From NCBI RefSeq assembly GCF_016745835.1, contig NZ_JAERVL010000004.1, forward strand, positions 62,001 to 126,000: DNA of 64,000 nt, written 5' to 3'. The notes under the pieces were generated by a model. That model searched no databases, was not told where the DNA came from, and saw only the letters and a list, made by a program, of their open reading frames with translations. Every line of letters begins with the position of its first letter. The stretch's first letter is position 1. Shown here piece after piece: positions 36,450-44,346 of this stretch. The DNA is from Caldalkalibacillus salinus. Lineage in GTDB: Bacteria; Bacillota; Bacilli; Caldalkalibacillales; JCM-10596. A program made the position numbers and the translations under genes.

Positions 36450-37931
36450 ATGATGAATAGCTATAACCGTATTGGCGTCTCCAGATATAACGATATGGGG
36501 CAGGTGCGTTACAATCATTTTTATAGGGGCATGCCCACGTCTGTGTATCAAAAACTACCTGGTGCACGGCCTGTCGTGTTAGATCAAGACATGAACCGGC
36601 TTGCTGTACTCGATCAAGTGACTGATTTGATCGTACATCAGGAAATGAATGGGACTGATATTTTAGAGTTTCAAGTCCCATTCGATGATCCCAAGTCAAG
36701 CGCAATACAGAACGAGCATTTCATTCAACTTGTGGACCAACAATACGTCATCCGTAAAGTGACCAAGTCACGTGACGACCTGGGTATAAAAGTGATTTGG
36801 GTCTATGCTGAGGCACTGTGGTATAACCTGCAATACGCTGATCCTTTAACAGTATACGAGTGGGAAGATGTTGAGGCTGATAAACCGATGTCGGATATAT
36901 TATCGGGGACGGGATGGCGTGTGGGTAAAGTGGACGTCACAAACAGACGGAATCTTTCATTAGACGCGGGGCAGACCAATCGCCTGAAAGCTTTAAGAGA
37001 AGTATCTGATTTATGGGGTGGAACGCTTATGTTCCACCCTCAGTCTAGAACAGTGGATTTGATTGCGCATGAATATAGTGATCCAGGTATCGCCATCGTG
37101 TATAAGAAAAATATGCAAAAGTTAGAAGCGGAATATGATACACAAGATCTCATTACAAGGCTGTATCCATATGGGAAAAACGACATGCCCATTAGTGATG
37201 CGAACGATGGACGAGAATATATTGAAAACTATCAGTATACAAACCAAGTAAGAGTACGGTCGTTAAAAGATGGTCGGTTCACAAATCCCTATCATCTTAA
37301 AGAAAAAGCGGAAGACATTCTGTCCCGGTTATCACTCCCCAGAGCGTCATACAAAATCACTGCTTCAGATCTGTCCACTCTGACAGGATTAGAGCATGAG
37401 GCTTTTCAATTAGGTGATCTTGTCAATGTTTATGATGCGGAGCTCAATGTCGATCTTAAAACTCAAATTGTAAAATGGAAGTACAATGTGCTAGAGCCTT
37501 GGAATACGGAACTTGAATTGGCGTCCGTTCAGCCAGGCTTAGAAGAACTACTTAAATCCGTCACAGAGGTAGCTGGTCAATTGGAAAGTGAAGACACGGT
37601 CAATCATCAGGATATGCTAAACCTCATGGTCTTTAATTATCTCTTGAATTCTAGAGCAGATGATGGTGACGCCTATTGGGTCAACAACGGCTGGAAAATC
37701 GATCCTCAGTTTGGCTATAGTGGTACAGCCTCTTTTCGCTGTGAGGGTGAGTTAGACGCAACGAAAACGTTGAGTCAAACCGTGTACCCGTCCCATCGCA
37801 GCCAATACACTTTAAGCTTAAGAGCATCTTCAACTGAATTGCAAAAAGGGTCCAACGGTAGAGTGGGGGTAGAGGTTGTAATGACTTACACAGATGGTAC
37901 ACGAGAGACAAAGTTTTTACCGTTGGCGTAA
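36450..37931 (+). CDS. Tail hub / prophage endopeptidase-type tail protein (Tal-like)
   Basis: A 493-residue protein. The region 40-380 has the gp27-like hub pattern: AVLDQVTDLIVHQEMNGTD, LEFQVP, VRKV-type strands, LWGGTLMFHP and DLITRLYPYGKNDM, which matches the Prophage_tail (Tal) family. The C-terminal 100 residues form a beta-rich carbohydrate-binding-like domain (ATKTLSQTVYPSHRSQYTLSL). No clear peptidase active site was recognised. It starts one base after the previous gene and would form the trimeric tip below Dit. Confidence 0.78.
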   Translation: MMNSYNRIGVSRYNDMGQVRYNHFYRGMPTSVYQKLPGARPVVLDQDMNRLAVLDQVTDLIVHQEMNGTDILEFQVPFDDPKSSAIQNEHFIQLVDQQYVIRKVTKSRDDLGIKVIWVYAEALWYNLQYADPLTVYEWEDVEADKPMSDILSGTGWRVGKVDVTNRRNLSLDAGQTNRLKALREVSDLWGGTLMFHPQSRTVDLIAHEYSDPGIAIVYKKNMQKLEAEYDTQDLITRLYPYGKNDMPISDANDGREYIENYQYTNQVRVRSLKDGRFTNPYHLKEKAEDILSRLSLPRASYKITASDLSTLTGLEHEAFQLGDLVNVYDAELNVDLKTQIVKWKYNVLEPWNTELELASVQPGLEELLKSVTEVAGQLESEDTVNHQDMLNLMVFNYLLNSRADDGDAYWVNNGWKIDPQFGYSGTASFRCEGELDATKTLSQTVYPSHRSQYTLSLRASSTELQKGSNGRVGVEVVMTYTDGTRETKFLPLA

Positions 37932-37996
37932 CACTGTATGACAGAGACAAATGGATTATTGTAAGCATAGTGGTGCATTTAAGGAGGTTCAGTAAC

Positions 37997-38191
37997 ATGG
38001 CAAATTTTCAATCACATTCACTGACGATCGATGTCAAATCGGGTAAAAGAATTGATCACTTAGACATTGTCCAAGTGGTGGAAGATACTGAAGGGGCTGT
38101 CAATGTAACGGATGTGATGTTACAGGGTGGCTCAGTCGCCACCGTTTGGACAGGACATCCGTCAGAAATCCAATGGTCATTTGACGGGTAA
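37997..38191 (+). CDS. Small tail module with D-x-x-G-x-V-x-x-T-D repeat motif
   Basis: A 64-residue protein; ATG 37997 follows AGGAGG. It contains VVEDTEGAVNVTDVMLQGG, and a very similar segment (IVHDVEGEVSLTDLQLQEGG) opens the next protein. The motif occurs in phage minor structural proteins that attach to a tail hub. An adapter role is inferred. Confidence 0.55.
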   Translation: MANFQSHSLTIDVKSGKRIDHLDIVQVVEDTEGAVNVTDVMLQGGSVATVWTGHPSEIQWSFDG

Positions 38192-38207
38192 CAAATGAGG
38201 TGAAGGA

Positions 38208-38846
38208 ATGAATCAAGATCAATGGACTCGGTACCTGGCTCATTTTGAAGTACATGAAGATAAAAAAGTGCAAGACATTGACGTCCGTATGATCGTTCAC
38301 GATGTAGAGGGCGAGGTGTCCTTAACTGATCTGCAACTACAAGAAGGAGGGACGAGCACAGGTCACTCTATAGCGAATCGTGAGATGTTGAAAAGAGAAC
38401 AGGGTTCAGGAGGACGGCAAGTGAGACAACGGCACTATAACGCTGTCATTAGAGGGGAAAAAACCATCGGTATCCCTAATCGTGCACTTCCTTCTGAGGA
38501 AAACGTACTTGAGCATCGAGTGACTGGAGGCATGGATTATACAATTCGTCCCTCTCAGGGTGTGCCTTCAGAGGGCTTGCTTTTTTCTCACTTTCATCGC
38601 ACGCGTACATTCACAACGCAACGCGTGCTGGAAGCAGAAGACGTCCTACGCTTTAAAGCGACTACACGTGAGGTGTCTGTGAATGGTAACCCTATCCATC
38701 AATATTCAGGTGCTTTTCATACTGTACCCGGGATGTTTGGTAAGTTTCATGTTCAGTTGAAATCCACCCAAAACCCTGGCGAATGGACGGGGTCTGGTTA
38801 TTTATTATGTGAGGTCGATACGTGGCTACAAGGTCACCGATGGTAA
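38208..38846 (+). CDS. Tail-associated protein related to the preceding small module
   Basis: A 212-residue protein. Residues 15-50 repeat the motif of the 64-residue neighbour. The remaining part is beta-rich (RVTGGMDYTIRPSQ, TRTFTTQRVLEAEDVLRFK, GKFHVQLKSTQNPGEWTGSG) and not recognised. ATG behind GAGGTGAAGG. Presumed baseplate or tip component from its place between the hub and GH18 genes. Confidence 0.55.
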   Translation: MNQDQWTRYLAHFEVHEDKKVQDIDVRMIVHDVEGEVSLTDLQLQEGGTSTGHSIANREMLKREQGSGGRQVRQRHYNAVIRGEKTIGIPNRALPSEENVLEHRVTGGMDYTIRPSQGVPSEGLLFSHFHRTRTFTTQRVLEAEDVLRFKATTREVSVNGNPIHQYSGAFHTVPGMFGKFHVQLKSTQNPGEWTGSGYLLCEVDTWLQGHRW

Positions 38847-38859
38847 CGGCGTAATTGTC

Positions 38860-38917
38860 AATGAAAGACTTAATGAAAGACTTAATGAAAGACTAATGAA
38901 AGGCTAATGAAAGACTT
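38860..38917 (+). repeat. Five tandem copies of an 11-12 bp repeat
   Basis: AATGAAAGACTT occurs at 38860, 38872 and 38906, with 11-base variants at 38884 and 38895. The repeat lies in the short gap before the GH18 tip gene and ends about 15 bases before its ribosome binding site. Confidence 0.9.
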
Positions 38918-38944
38918 AAAATTGTAAGTGTGGGAGGTGTTCAG

Positions 38945-41506
38945 ATGAGCCTAAGAACGCAACACCGACAATTCATGACTTGGCCTCGCACAAAAAACCA
39001 CTTAGAAAAAATAATGGATATAGGTCCCAAGTTGACACAACTTGGGCTTTTCTTTTTTGATGTCAAAAGTGACGGTCAAATATGGAGTAGTGTAGATACA
39101 GAAGAGGATAATGAAAAAGGAGAGACACCAGTATTAGACAACATAATGGACGCAGCTGAAAGGGTGGCCCAGCAGTGGCCACATATACGTGTCCTCCTTA
39201 CCATAAAGAACGATGGGGTTGCCTCTATTTTTCGTGCCATTATAACGGACAACGTGGCCCAAGATCAATTCGTCTCAAATATACATGAGATATTAAACCG
39301 TTATCCCTGGTGTCACGGTGTCGATATTGACCTCGAACGGGGGCCCAATGATCTGAAGGAAGATATCTATGCCTTGTACCAAAGGTTATATGAGGAACTG
39401 AAGCAGCGTGATGATCACACTCATGTTCATATCGACCTCCCGCCTATGACAGGACCAGGGGTCACTGTAGGGCCAGAGAAATGGTGTGAATACGAAAGAC
39501 TTGCACCACTATGTGATACCGCTTTAATCATGACTTATGGGTTTGCATGGTCGGGGTCTTCCCCCGGCCCTACTTCCCCGATTCCATGGTTAAAACAGGT
39601 CCTTTCTTACGCTGTACAGGCTTTTCAAAAAGATCAAATACTAACGGGAGCACCCGCCTTTGGTTACCGGTGGCAAATTTATGATTATCCCGGTAATCTA
39701 GGCAATGCAAACGGTTGGAGAGGGGTGGCCGGAGGGTTCGATTCTTTCTTAAGATGGATGCTTGGGGACCTCAGTCACACGGATAAGTACCGAACAGGGA
39801 CAGAAACACAACCTTATATTCCATTTGCTAGCTTCTATGAGGAATATGATTTTTGTCACAGACTGTTGCTACATGTCTATGATTACCCGGGGGCACATGA
39901 TGTAGACGAGACCTCGCTTATCAGAAGTTCATATAATGGTCAATCTTTTCTTACAGCGTACAATAAAAAACAGACCACCCACTTCGATGGAACGGTGGTC
40001 AGCCAGTCTGGAACTGACTATGATACCATATCGGGTGCTATAGGTGTAGAAAAAGGTCTAGGTATGATTTACCCTAGGCGCCCTGCCCCGTTGCGAGACA
40101 GCAATGGAAATATTATTGGGTACGAGGATGAGGGATATGGACGGTGGTCTTTTACTATCGCCACGAGTGGCTCTTATGATGTTGTTGTCAGAGTCAATTA
40201 TCCTTGGTGGGATCGGCAAAAGCTCGGCTTTAAGTTAGACGGACAAGCCGTTACGGTAGGTGAGATGCCTCAGTGGTACCCTTATCACAGAACAACGCAT
40301 TGGGTGAAACTGGGGCGGTTCCAGTTGTCAGAAGGCACCCACACTTTAGAGTTATTTGGGAACGCAAGCCACTATAACACCCAATTTTACGGCTTTCGCG
40401 TTTGTCATCAATTCGAAGAAAAGCATGAAGCAGGCCAGTCTCGTTTTACTTTAAGACCTCGCTACTTACAAGACGTTGATAGACAACCAGCTTGGCCAGA
40501 TGCTGATCAGTTCCGATTGACGCTAGAAACCTTACGCCGGGACCCCGAGCATCTCCATATTTGGTATGATGACTTTCGGGATTGGGATCAGTCACTACCG
40601 ACGAACGTCTATGAAACCGTGTCGGGGGCGTGGTCAGTTAATGATATTGATGGCAGTGTGACTAAAGAAGTGACAGGATCAGGGGAATTTCGCATACAGT
40701 ATGATCAGTTCAAAAATGTGTCTATACAATCAAGGATGACGTTAAATGGGAAGGGACGAGCAGGTGTCCTTTTTGATGACATTTGGCTATGTCTTAATGC
40801 GGATGCAACTTGTCTTGAATTATACCAAGGTGATCAGCTTTTAGAAACATACTACCCGAGTAGCCCGATACGTGTGGGGACATCGTATACATTGAGATTA
40901 CGCGTGAGACATACTGAGGTCTGTGCGTTTCTTGATTCAACAAAAATACTCACTCGAGCATTAGATAATGTACCGGTAGGGTCATTTGGTATTAAATCTG
41001 ATACGGAGATGACCACGGATTTAATCATCGCAGCGGATGCCATGTGGTACTATCCTCAGGAAGCTTTTGACGTTCGCTTACCGAACGGACAAACACAGAC
41101 ATTAGGGAGAATACCTAGAAGTGGTGTGACTTGGGATGAACATTGGGGGATTTTCTCTCTAGAACAGGGAGAAGAACCTGATACACGACAGACATCCGAG
41201 GATGGCTTACAGACAACGATCAGTATGGACTGGGATTACCTGCATTCCTCTGTCTTCCCATTATCTAAACCGGGTGATTATGAAGTGGAAATCACGGCAA
41301 ACGACGTAGGGGCTTGGTTGAGTACATTGTACTTAGGGGACGCTGATGGCTTTAGCCTTGTGGTTTTTCCTGACGCTGAAACTGTCCTACGCATCTCTGA
41401 TATCGCGGCTTATGAATATAATATACTCGGTGTAGGGATGTGGACCATAGGACAGGAGGATGAGCGTTTGTGGACGATGTTGGTCGACCACACAAAAGTA
41501 ACCTAA
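38945..41506 (+). CDS. Large modular tail-tip protein with GH18-type domain
   Basis: An 853-residue protein, ATG 38945 after GGGAGGTG (a GTG at 38930 is also in frame). Residues 1 to about 330 form a GH18-like barrel: FFFDVKSDG, then HGVDIDLE (124-131) with the catalytic-type Glu E131, and MTYGFAWSG and PAFGYRWQIYDYP. The first Asp of the usual DGxDxDxE is His here. Then comes a carbohydrate-binding-like domain (about 370-490, GYGRWSFTIATSGSYDVVVRV) and a concanavalin/LamG-like region (520-720). GH18 domains on tails can cut peptidoglycan or chitin-like glycans. As last gene of the cluster it is the best candidate for target binding or wall digestion. Confidence 0.78.
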   Translation: MSLRTQHRQFMTWPRTKNHLEKIMDIGPKLTQLGLFFFDVKSDGQIWSSVDTEEDNEKGETPVLDNIMDAAERVAQQWPHIRVLLTIKNDGVASIFRAIITDNVAQDQFVSNIHEILNRYPWCHGVDIDLERGPNDLKEDIYALYQRLYEELKQRDDHTHVHIDLPPMTGPGVTVGPEKWCEYERLAPLCDTALIMTYGFAWSGSSPGPTSPIPWLKQVLSYAVQAFQKDQILTGAPAFGYRWQIYDYPGNLGNANGWRGVAGGFDSFLRWMLGDLSHTDKYRTGTETQPYIPFASFYEEYDFCHRLLLHVYDYPGAHDVDETSLIRSSYNGQSFLTAYNKKQTTHFDGTVVSQSGTDYDTISGAIGVEKGLGMIYPRRPAPLRDSNGNIIGYEDEGYGRWSFTIATSGSYDVVVRVNYPWWDRQKLGFKLDGQAVTVGEMPQWYPYHRTTHWVKLGRFQLSEGTHTLELFGNASHYNTQFYGFRVCHQFEEKHEAGQSRFTLRPRYLQDVDRQPAWPDADQFRLTLETLRRDPEHLHIWYDDFRDWDQSLPTNVYETVSGAWSVNDIDGSVTKEVTGSGEFRIQYDQFKNVSIQSRMTLNGKGRAGVLFDDIWLCLNADATCLELYQGDQLLETYYPSSPIRVGTSYTLRLRVRHTEVCAFLDSTKILTRALDNVPVGSFGIKSDTEMTTDLIIAADAMWYYPQEAFDVRLPNGQTQTLGRIPRSGVTWDEHWGIFSLEQGEEPDTRQTSEDGLQTTISMDWDYLHSSVFPLSKPGDYEVEITANDVGAWLSTLYLGDADGFSLVVFPDAETVLRISDIAAYEYNILGVGMWTIGQEDERLWTMLVDHTKVT

Positions 41507-41545
41507 AGCGTATAAGCCTACCAGTTATCAGAAGTAGGGCGGAAC

Positions 41546-41588
41546 AAAAAAGGGATAGCCAGTTTAACAGCTGGCTATCCCTTTTTTT
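41546..41588. terminator. Bidirectional terminator closing the tail cluster
   Basis: An 11 bp perfect stem (GGGATAGCCAG with CTGGCTATCCC) is flanked by an A run and a T run, so it works for the tail genes and for the convergent ytoA-like gene, whose last codons lie in it. Confidence 0.9.
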
Positions 41589-42105
41589 CATATTCCGCTT
41601 CTAGTTGTTTATAATACTGTCCTTTTTCCACGTACGTTTGCCTAATACGTTGAAGTTCAGAAAAGTCATGTTCCTCCAAAGGCCTCACTTCCTTTGCTGG
41701 AGAACCGACAACGAGTGTGCGGGGTGGAATTTTCTTCCCCGGTGGGATTAGTGCCCCTGCGCCAACCATCGCTTCTTCTCCAATTTCGGCCCCATCTAAT
41801 ACAATCGCACCCATGCCAATCAGAGCGCCTTCTTTTATATGGCAGCTATGTAACACAACATTATGACCCACTGTGACATCGTCTTCTATTATCAGTGGTA
41901 CATTCGGGCTTTGATGTAACGTAGAATTATCTTGGATACTGACTCTGTTTCCTATCACCGTTGGTGCGACATCACCTCGAATCACAGCATTGTACCAAAT
42001 ACTCGTTTCTTCGCCTACTTTCACATCTCCTGTGACAACGACGCCCTTAGAAAGGTACGCTGAGGCTGCGATTTGTGGATTGACCCCTTTATAAGGCATG
42101 ATCAT
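41575..42105 (-). CDS. ytoA: Gamma-carbonic anhydrase-like left-handed beta-helix protein
   Basis: A hexapeptide-repeat trimer of the gamma-carbonic anhydrase/YrdA family, 176 residues. It shows the repeats KVGEETSIWYNAVIRGD, the metal-ligand histidines in STLHQSP and TVGHNVVLHSC, and GMGAIVLDGAEIG. Start chosen at ATG 42105, 9 bases after AAAGGAG. It neighbours ytpB as in B. subtilis. Whether it is a real carbonic anhydrase is not known for most members. Confidence 0.88.
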   Translation of the reverse strand: MIMPYKGVNPQIAASAYLSKGVVVTGDVKVGEETSIWYNAVIRGDVAPTVIGNRVSIQDNSTLHQSPNVPLIIEDDVTVGHNVVLHSCHIKEGALIGMGAIVLDGAEIGEEAMVGAGALIPPGKKIPPRTLVVGSPAKEVRPLEEHDFSELQRIRQTYVEKGQYYKQLEAEYEKKG

Positions 42106-42208
42106 ACGACATGTCTCCTTTATCAAAGCAGTTTTAAGACCATTTTATCATTTTCTATTCTCAAAAAAATAAGTTAAGATTACAATAGATGAAAAAGGTG
42201 GGAATGTC

Positions 42209-43321
42209 GTGGATGAGAGAGTGGGTGTAGAGGATTTGGCCAAGTTAGAGTACCGGGTATTAGTCCCAAAGAAACCATATGCCTTAATGAAGAAGATATA
42301 TAAGAATGTAAGACCCTCAATTCATCATCAGTTACAATACTGGAAACGACGCGCAGAGCAAATCCCAGATGAAGAACTACGGAAACAAGCGCTGGCAAGT
42401 ATCGGAACCAAACAGTTTCATTGTGAGGGCGGGGGTATCTATGCCCTACTTGCGCCAGAAGCCAAAAGAAATGACGTGTATACATTTATTGTAGCCTACC
42501 AAACCATCAGTGATTACTTAGATAATTTGTGTGATCGCAGTGTATCCTTGGATCAGCAAAACTTTCGTGTGTTACATCAAGCGATGATCGATGCCTTATC
42601 GGAACAGTCTTCCGAGCAAGACTACTATCAGTACCAGGAACATCGAGATGACGGTGGCTACTTACAAGATTTAGTGCAAGCCTGTCAAAACAGTTTAGCC
42701 AAATTACCCTACGCGGAAGCTTACCGCGCAAACATGTTGCTCTTATGTCAGCTATACTGCGACCTTCAGGTTCATAAACATATAGACATAGAAAAAAGAG
42801 AAAGTGCGCTATTAGATTGGTGGAATCATTATCAGGCGAGTTACGCCGATCTGTCTTGGTATGAATTCGCCGCTGCCACAGGTTCAACACTAGGGATTTT
42901 TTATTACGCGACTATGTCCGTTGTCGGTTATTCCGATCAAATGAATGAAAAAATCTTACGGGCTTATTTTCCATACGTGCAAGGTTTACATATCCTACTC
43001 GATTATTTTATCGACCAAGCGGAAGATGAGGAAGAAGGGGACCTTAACTTTTGTGCCTATTATCCTGTAGAGGCGGAAAAAAGAAGGCGAATGAAGTGGA
43101 TGTATGCACAGGCACAAGCATCTACGGAAGGGTTGCCCCATGAGCAATTTCACCATATGGTCATAGATGGATTATTAGCCATCTATTTGTCAGACCCTAA
43201 AGTAAAACGACGACAGGATGTAAAAAAGAGTGCCATCAATATCATCAAGCATGGTTCTTGGAAAGCGAACTTCTTTTACTATCATTGCTGGTGGATTCAT
43301 CGCTGGGGGAAAAAGGTGTAG
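42209..43321 (+). CDS. ytpB: Tetraprenyl-beta-curcumene synthase (YtpB family)
   Basis: YtpB is the first cyclase of the C35 sesquarterpene pathway in Bacillus; it acts on heptaprenyl diphosphate. The 370-residue product fits the family (DUF2600): IHHQLQYWKRRAEQIPDEELR near the start, HCEGGGIYALL, the acidic VAYQTISDYLDNLCDRS which acts as the Asp-rich metal motif, and DYFIDQAEDEEEGDLNF. GTG start at 42209 after AAGGTGGG. It follows ytoA divergently, as in B. subtilis. Products are linked to spore membranes there. Confidence 0.9.
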   Translation: MDERVGVEDLAKLEYRVLVPKKPYALMKKIYKNVRPSIHHQLQYWKRRAEQIPDEELRKQALASIGTKQFHCEGGGIYALLAPEAKRNDVYTFIVAYQTISDYLDNLCDRSVSLDQQNFRVLHQAMIDALSEQSSEQDYYQYQEHRDDGGYLQDLVQACQNSLAKLPYAEAYRANMLLLCQLYCDLQVHKHIDIEKRESALLDWWNHYQASYADLSWYEFAAATGSTLGIFYYATMSVVGYSDQMNEKILRAYFPYVQGLHILLDYFIDQAEDEEEGDLNFCAYYPVEAEKRRRMKWMYAQAQASTEGLPHEQFHHMVIDGLLAIYLSDPKVKRRQDVKKSAINIIKHGSWKANFFYYHCWWIHRWGKKV

Positions 43322-43392
43322 CTTAGTCGTTGGAAAAATAGTACGTACTGATAACAAATGATGACTGATATTCAAACGAGGAGTGAATCAGA

Positions 43393-43761
43393 TTGAAAAA
43401 AATTCTAACGGTTATTTTCTTCTCTAGTATATTACTGGTTGCATGTACAAACTCACCTCCCCAAATGGAAGGGTATATGGAATCCGAAGTCATTGCAGAC
43501 TTTCCAATACCCGAGGAGGCTGTCACAAACGATTCATCCTCAAATAACCCTAACTTAATCTATGTCGGGTACGATTATGAAAAGGTATCAGCAACAGAAG
43601 GTATTCCTCAAGACTATCAGGACGCGATCACCGAGTGGGGTTGGACCGAGAATGAGGCGGAAAGAATGGGAGCATTCAGAGTATTTGAAAAAGGAACACG
43701 ATCCGTTGGCTTTTCATTTCATGAAGGTTGGTTCGCCTTACATGAAGATACGGAAGACTAG
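43393..43761 (+). CDS. Small putative lipoprotein of unknown function
   Basis: A 122-residue secreted protein with TTG start (GAGGAG 10 bases upstream). It has a lipoprotein signal ending LLVAC (Cys19). The mature part is acidic, with ESEVIADFPIPEEAV and a C-terminal domain rich in Trp, Phe and Gly (DAITEWGWTENEAERMGAFR). The pattern recalls small lipoproteins of Bacillus that carry a conserved DFP-IP segment, whose function is unknown. Confidence 0.75.
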   Translation: MKKILTVIFFSSILLVACTNSPPQMEGYMESEVIADFPIPEEAVTNDSSSNNPNLIYVGYDYEKVSATEGIPQDYQDAITEWGWTENEAERMGAFRVFEKGTRSVGFSFHEGWFALHEDTED

Positions 43762-43787
43762 GACCAGGACCTAGTCCTACTTTTTTT
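43756..43787 (+). terminator. Terminator of the lipoprotein gene
   Basis: A 7 bp perfect stem (GACTAGG with CCTAGTC), overlapping the stop codon, is followed by CTACTTTTTTT. Confidence 0.75.
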
Positions 43788-44346
43788 GGATAGCAAGAAG
43801 GAACGGCGGGTCGTTCTTCTGGTTGATAAACTGATACTGAAGCACGTCATACGACTTTTGTTCCCAAGACATAACCTCCTCAAGCAGGAGGTTTTTTTCT
43901 GCTTTACCTTGTTCATGCCCGTGGTAGACTACCATGGCGATGATGCCACCTGGCTTTAAATACTCGCGCAGATGATAGAGGGCTTGAATCGTTGTCTCTG
44001 GCTGTGTGACAACCGTTTTATCACTGCCGGGAAGGTAGCCTAGGTTAAACATGGCCGCAGATAAGGGGCGATTGAGCTTGCTTAACTCCTCATGAATCGT
44101 TTCATGTCCTTTCAGGCATAGTTGAACTTGATCTACTTGTTGCGCCTGGATCAAACGTTCCTTTGTCTTCGCTAACGCTTGAGGCTGAACATCATAGGAA
44201 AGAACCTTTCCCGTTTTCCCTACGAGCTGGGCGAGAAATAATGTATCATGGCCGTTGCCCATTGTGGCATCAACGACGAGATCGCCTTCATTAACCACAT
44301 CTTGGATAATATGATGAGTATAAGGAAGCACACGATCAATAGGCAT
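43777..44346 (-). CDS. mnmM: tRNA methyltransferase YtqB (MnmM-like)
   Basis: A class I SAM-dependent methyltransferase of 189 residues. The SAM motif is VVDATMGNGHDTLFLAQL, with FNLGYLPGSDK as the catalytic segment and GGIIAMVVYHGH. B. subtilis YtqB, now called MnmM as I recall, methylates 5-aminomethyl-2-thiouridine at the wobble position of certain tRNAs. Its ATG overlaps the end of the radical SAM gene by 11 bases, so both are translationally coupled. Confidence 0.85.
   Translation of the reverse strand: MPIDRVLPYTHHIIQDVVNEGDLVVDATMGNGHDTLFLAQLVGKTGKVLSYDVQPQALAKTKERLIQAQQVDQVQLCLKGHETIHEELSKLNRPLSAAMFNLGYLPGSDKTVVTQPETTIQALYHLREYLKPGGIIAMVVYHGHEQGKAEKNLLLEEVMSWEQKSYDVLQYQFINQKNDPPFLLAIQKK

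Larger units (their letters stand above)
30188..41588 (+). mobile_element. Headless, SOS-linked siphovirus-type tail gene cluster (defective prophage or F-type tailocin-like)
   Basis: Fourteen or so consecutive rightward features between pckA and ytoA. The order is LexA-box promoter, ArpU-like regulator, promoter and terminator, tail terminator, two tube-like genes, frameshifted tail chaperone, tape measure, Dit, baseplate protein, Tal-type hub, two small modules, GH18 tip protein, bidirectional terminator. No integrase, terminase, portal, capsid, tail sheath, holin or lysin gene was found. No flanking att repeats were recognised. The gene set fits a non-contractile tail only, so a particle would lack DNA. 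Confidence 0.8.

Noticed and set aside
30188-41588. Complete prophage or contractile tailocin
   Set aside because: No integrase, terminase, portal, capsid or tail sheath gene was recognised, and no att repeats at the borders.
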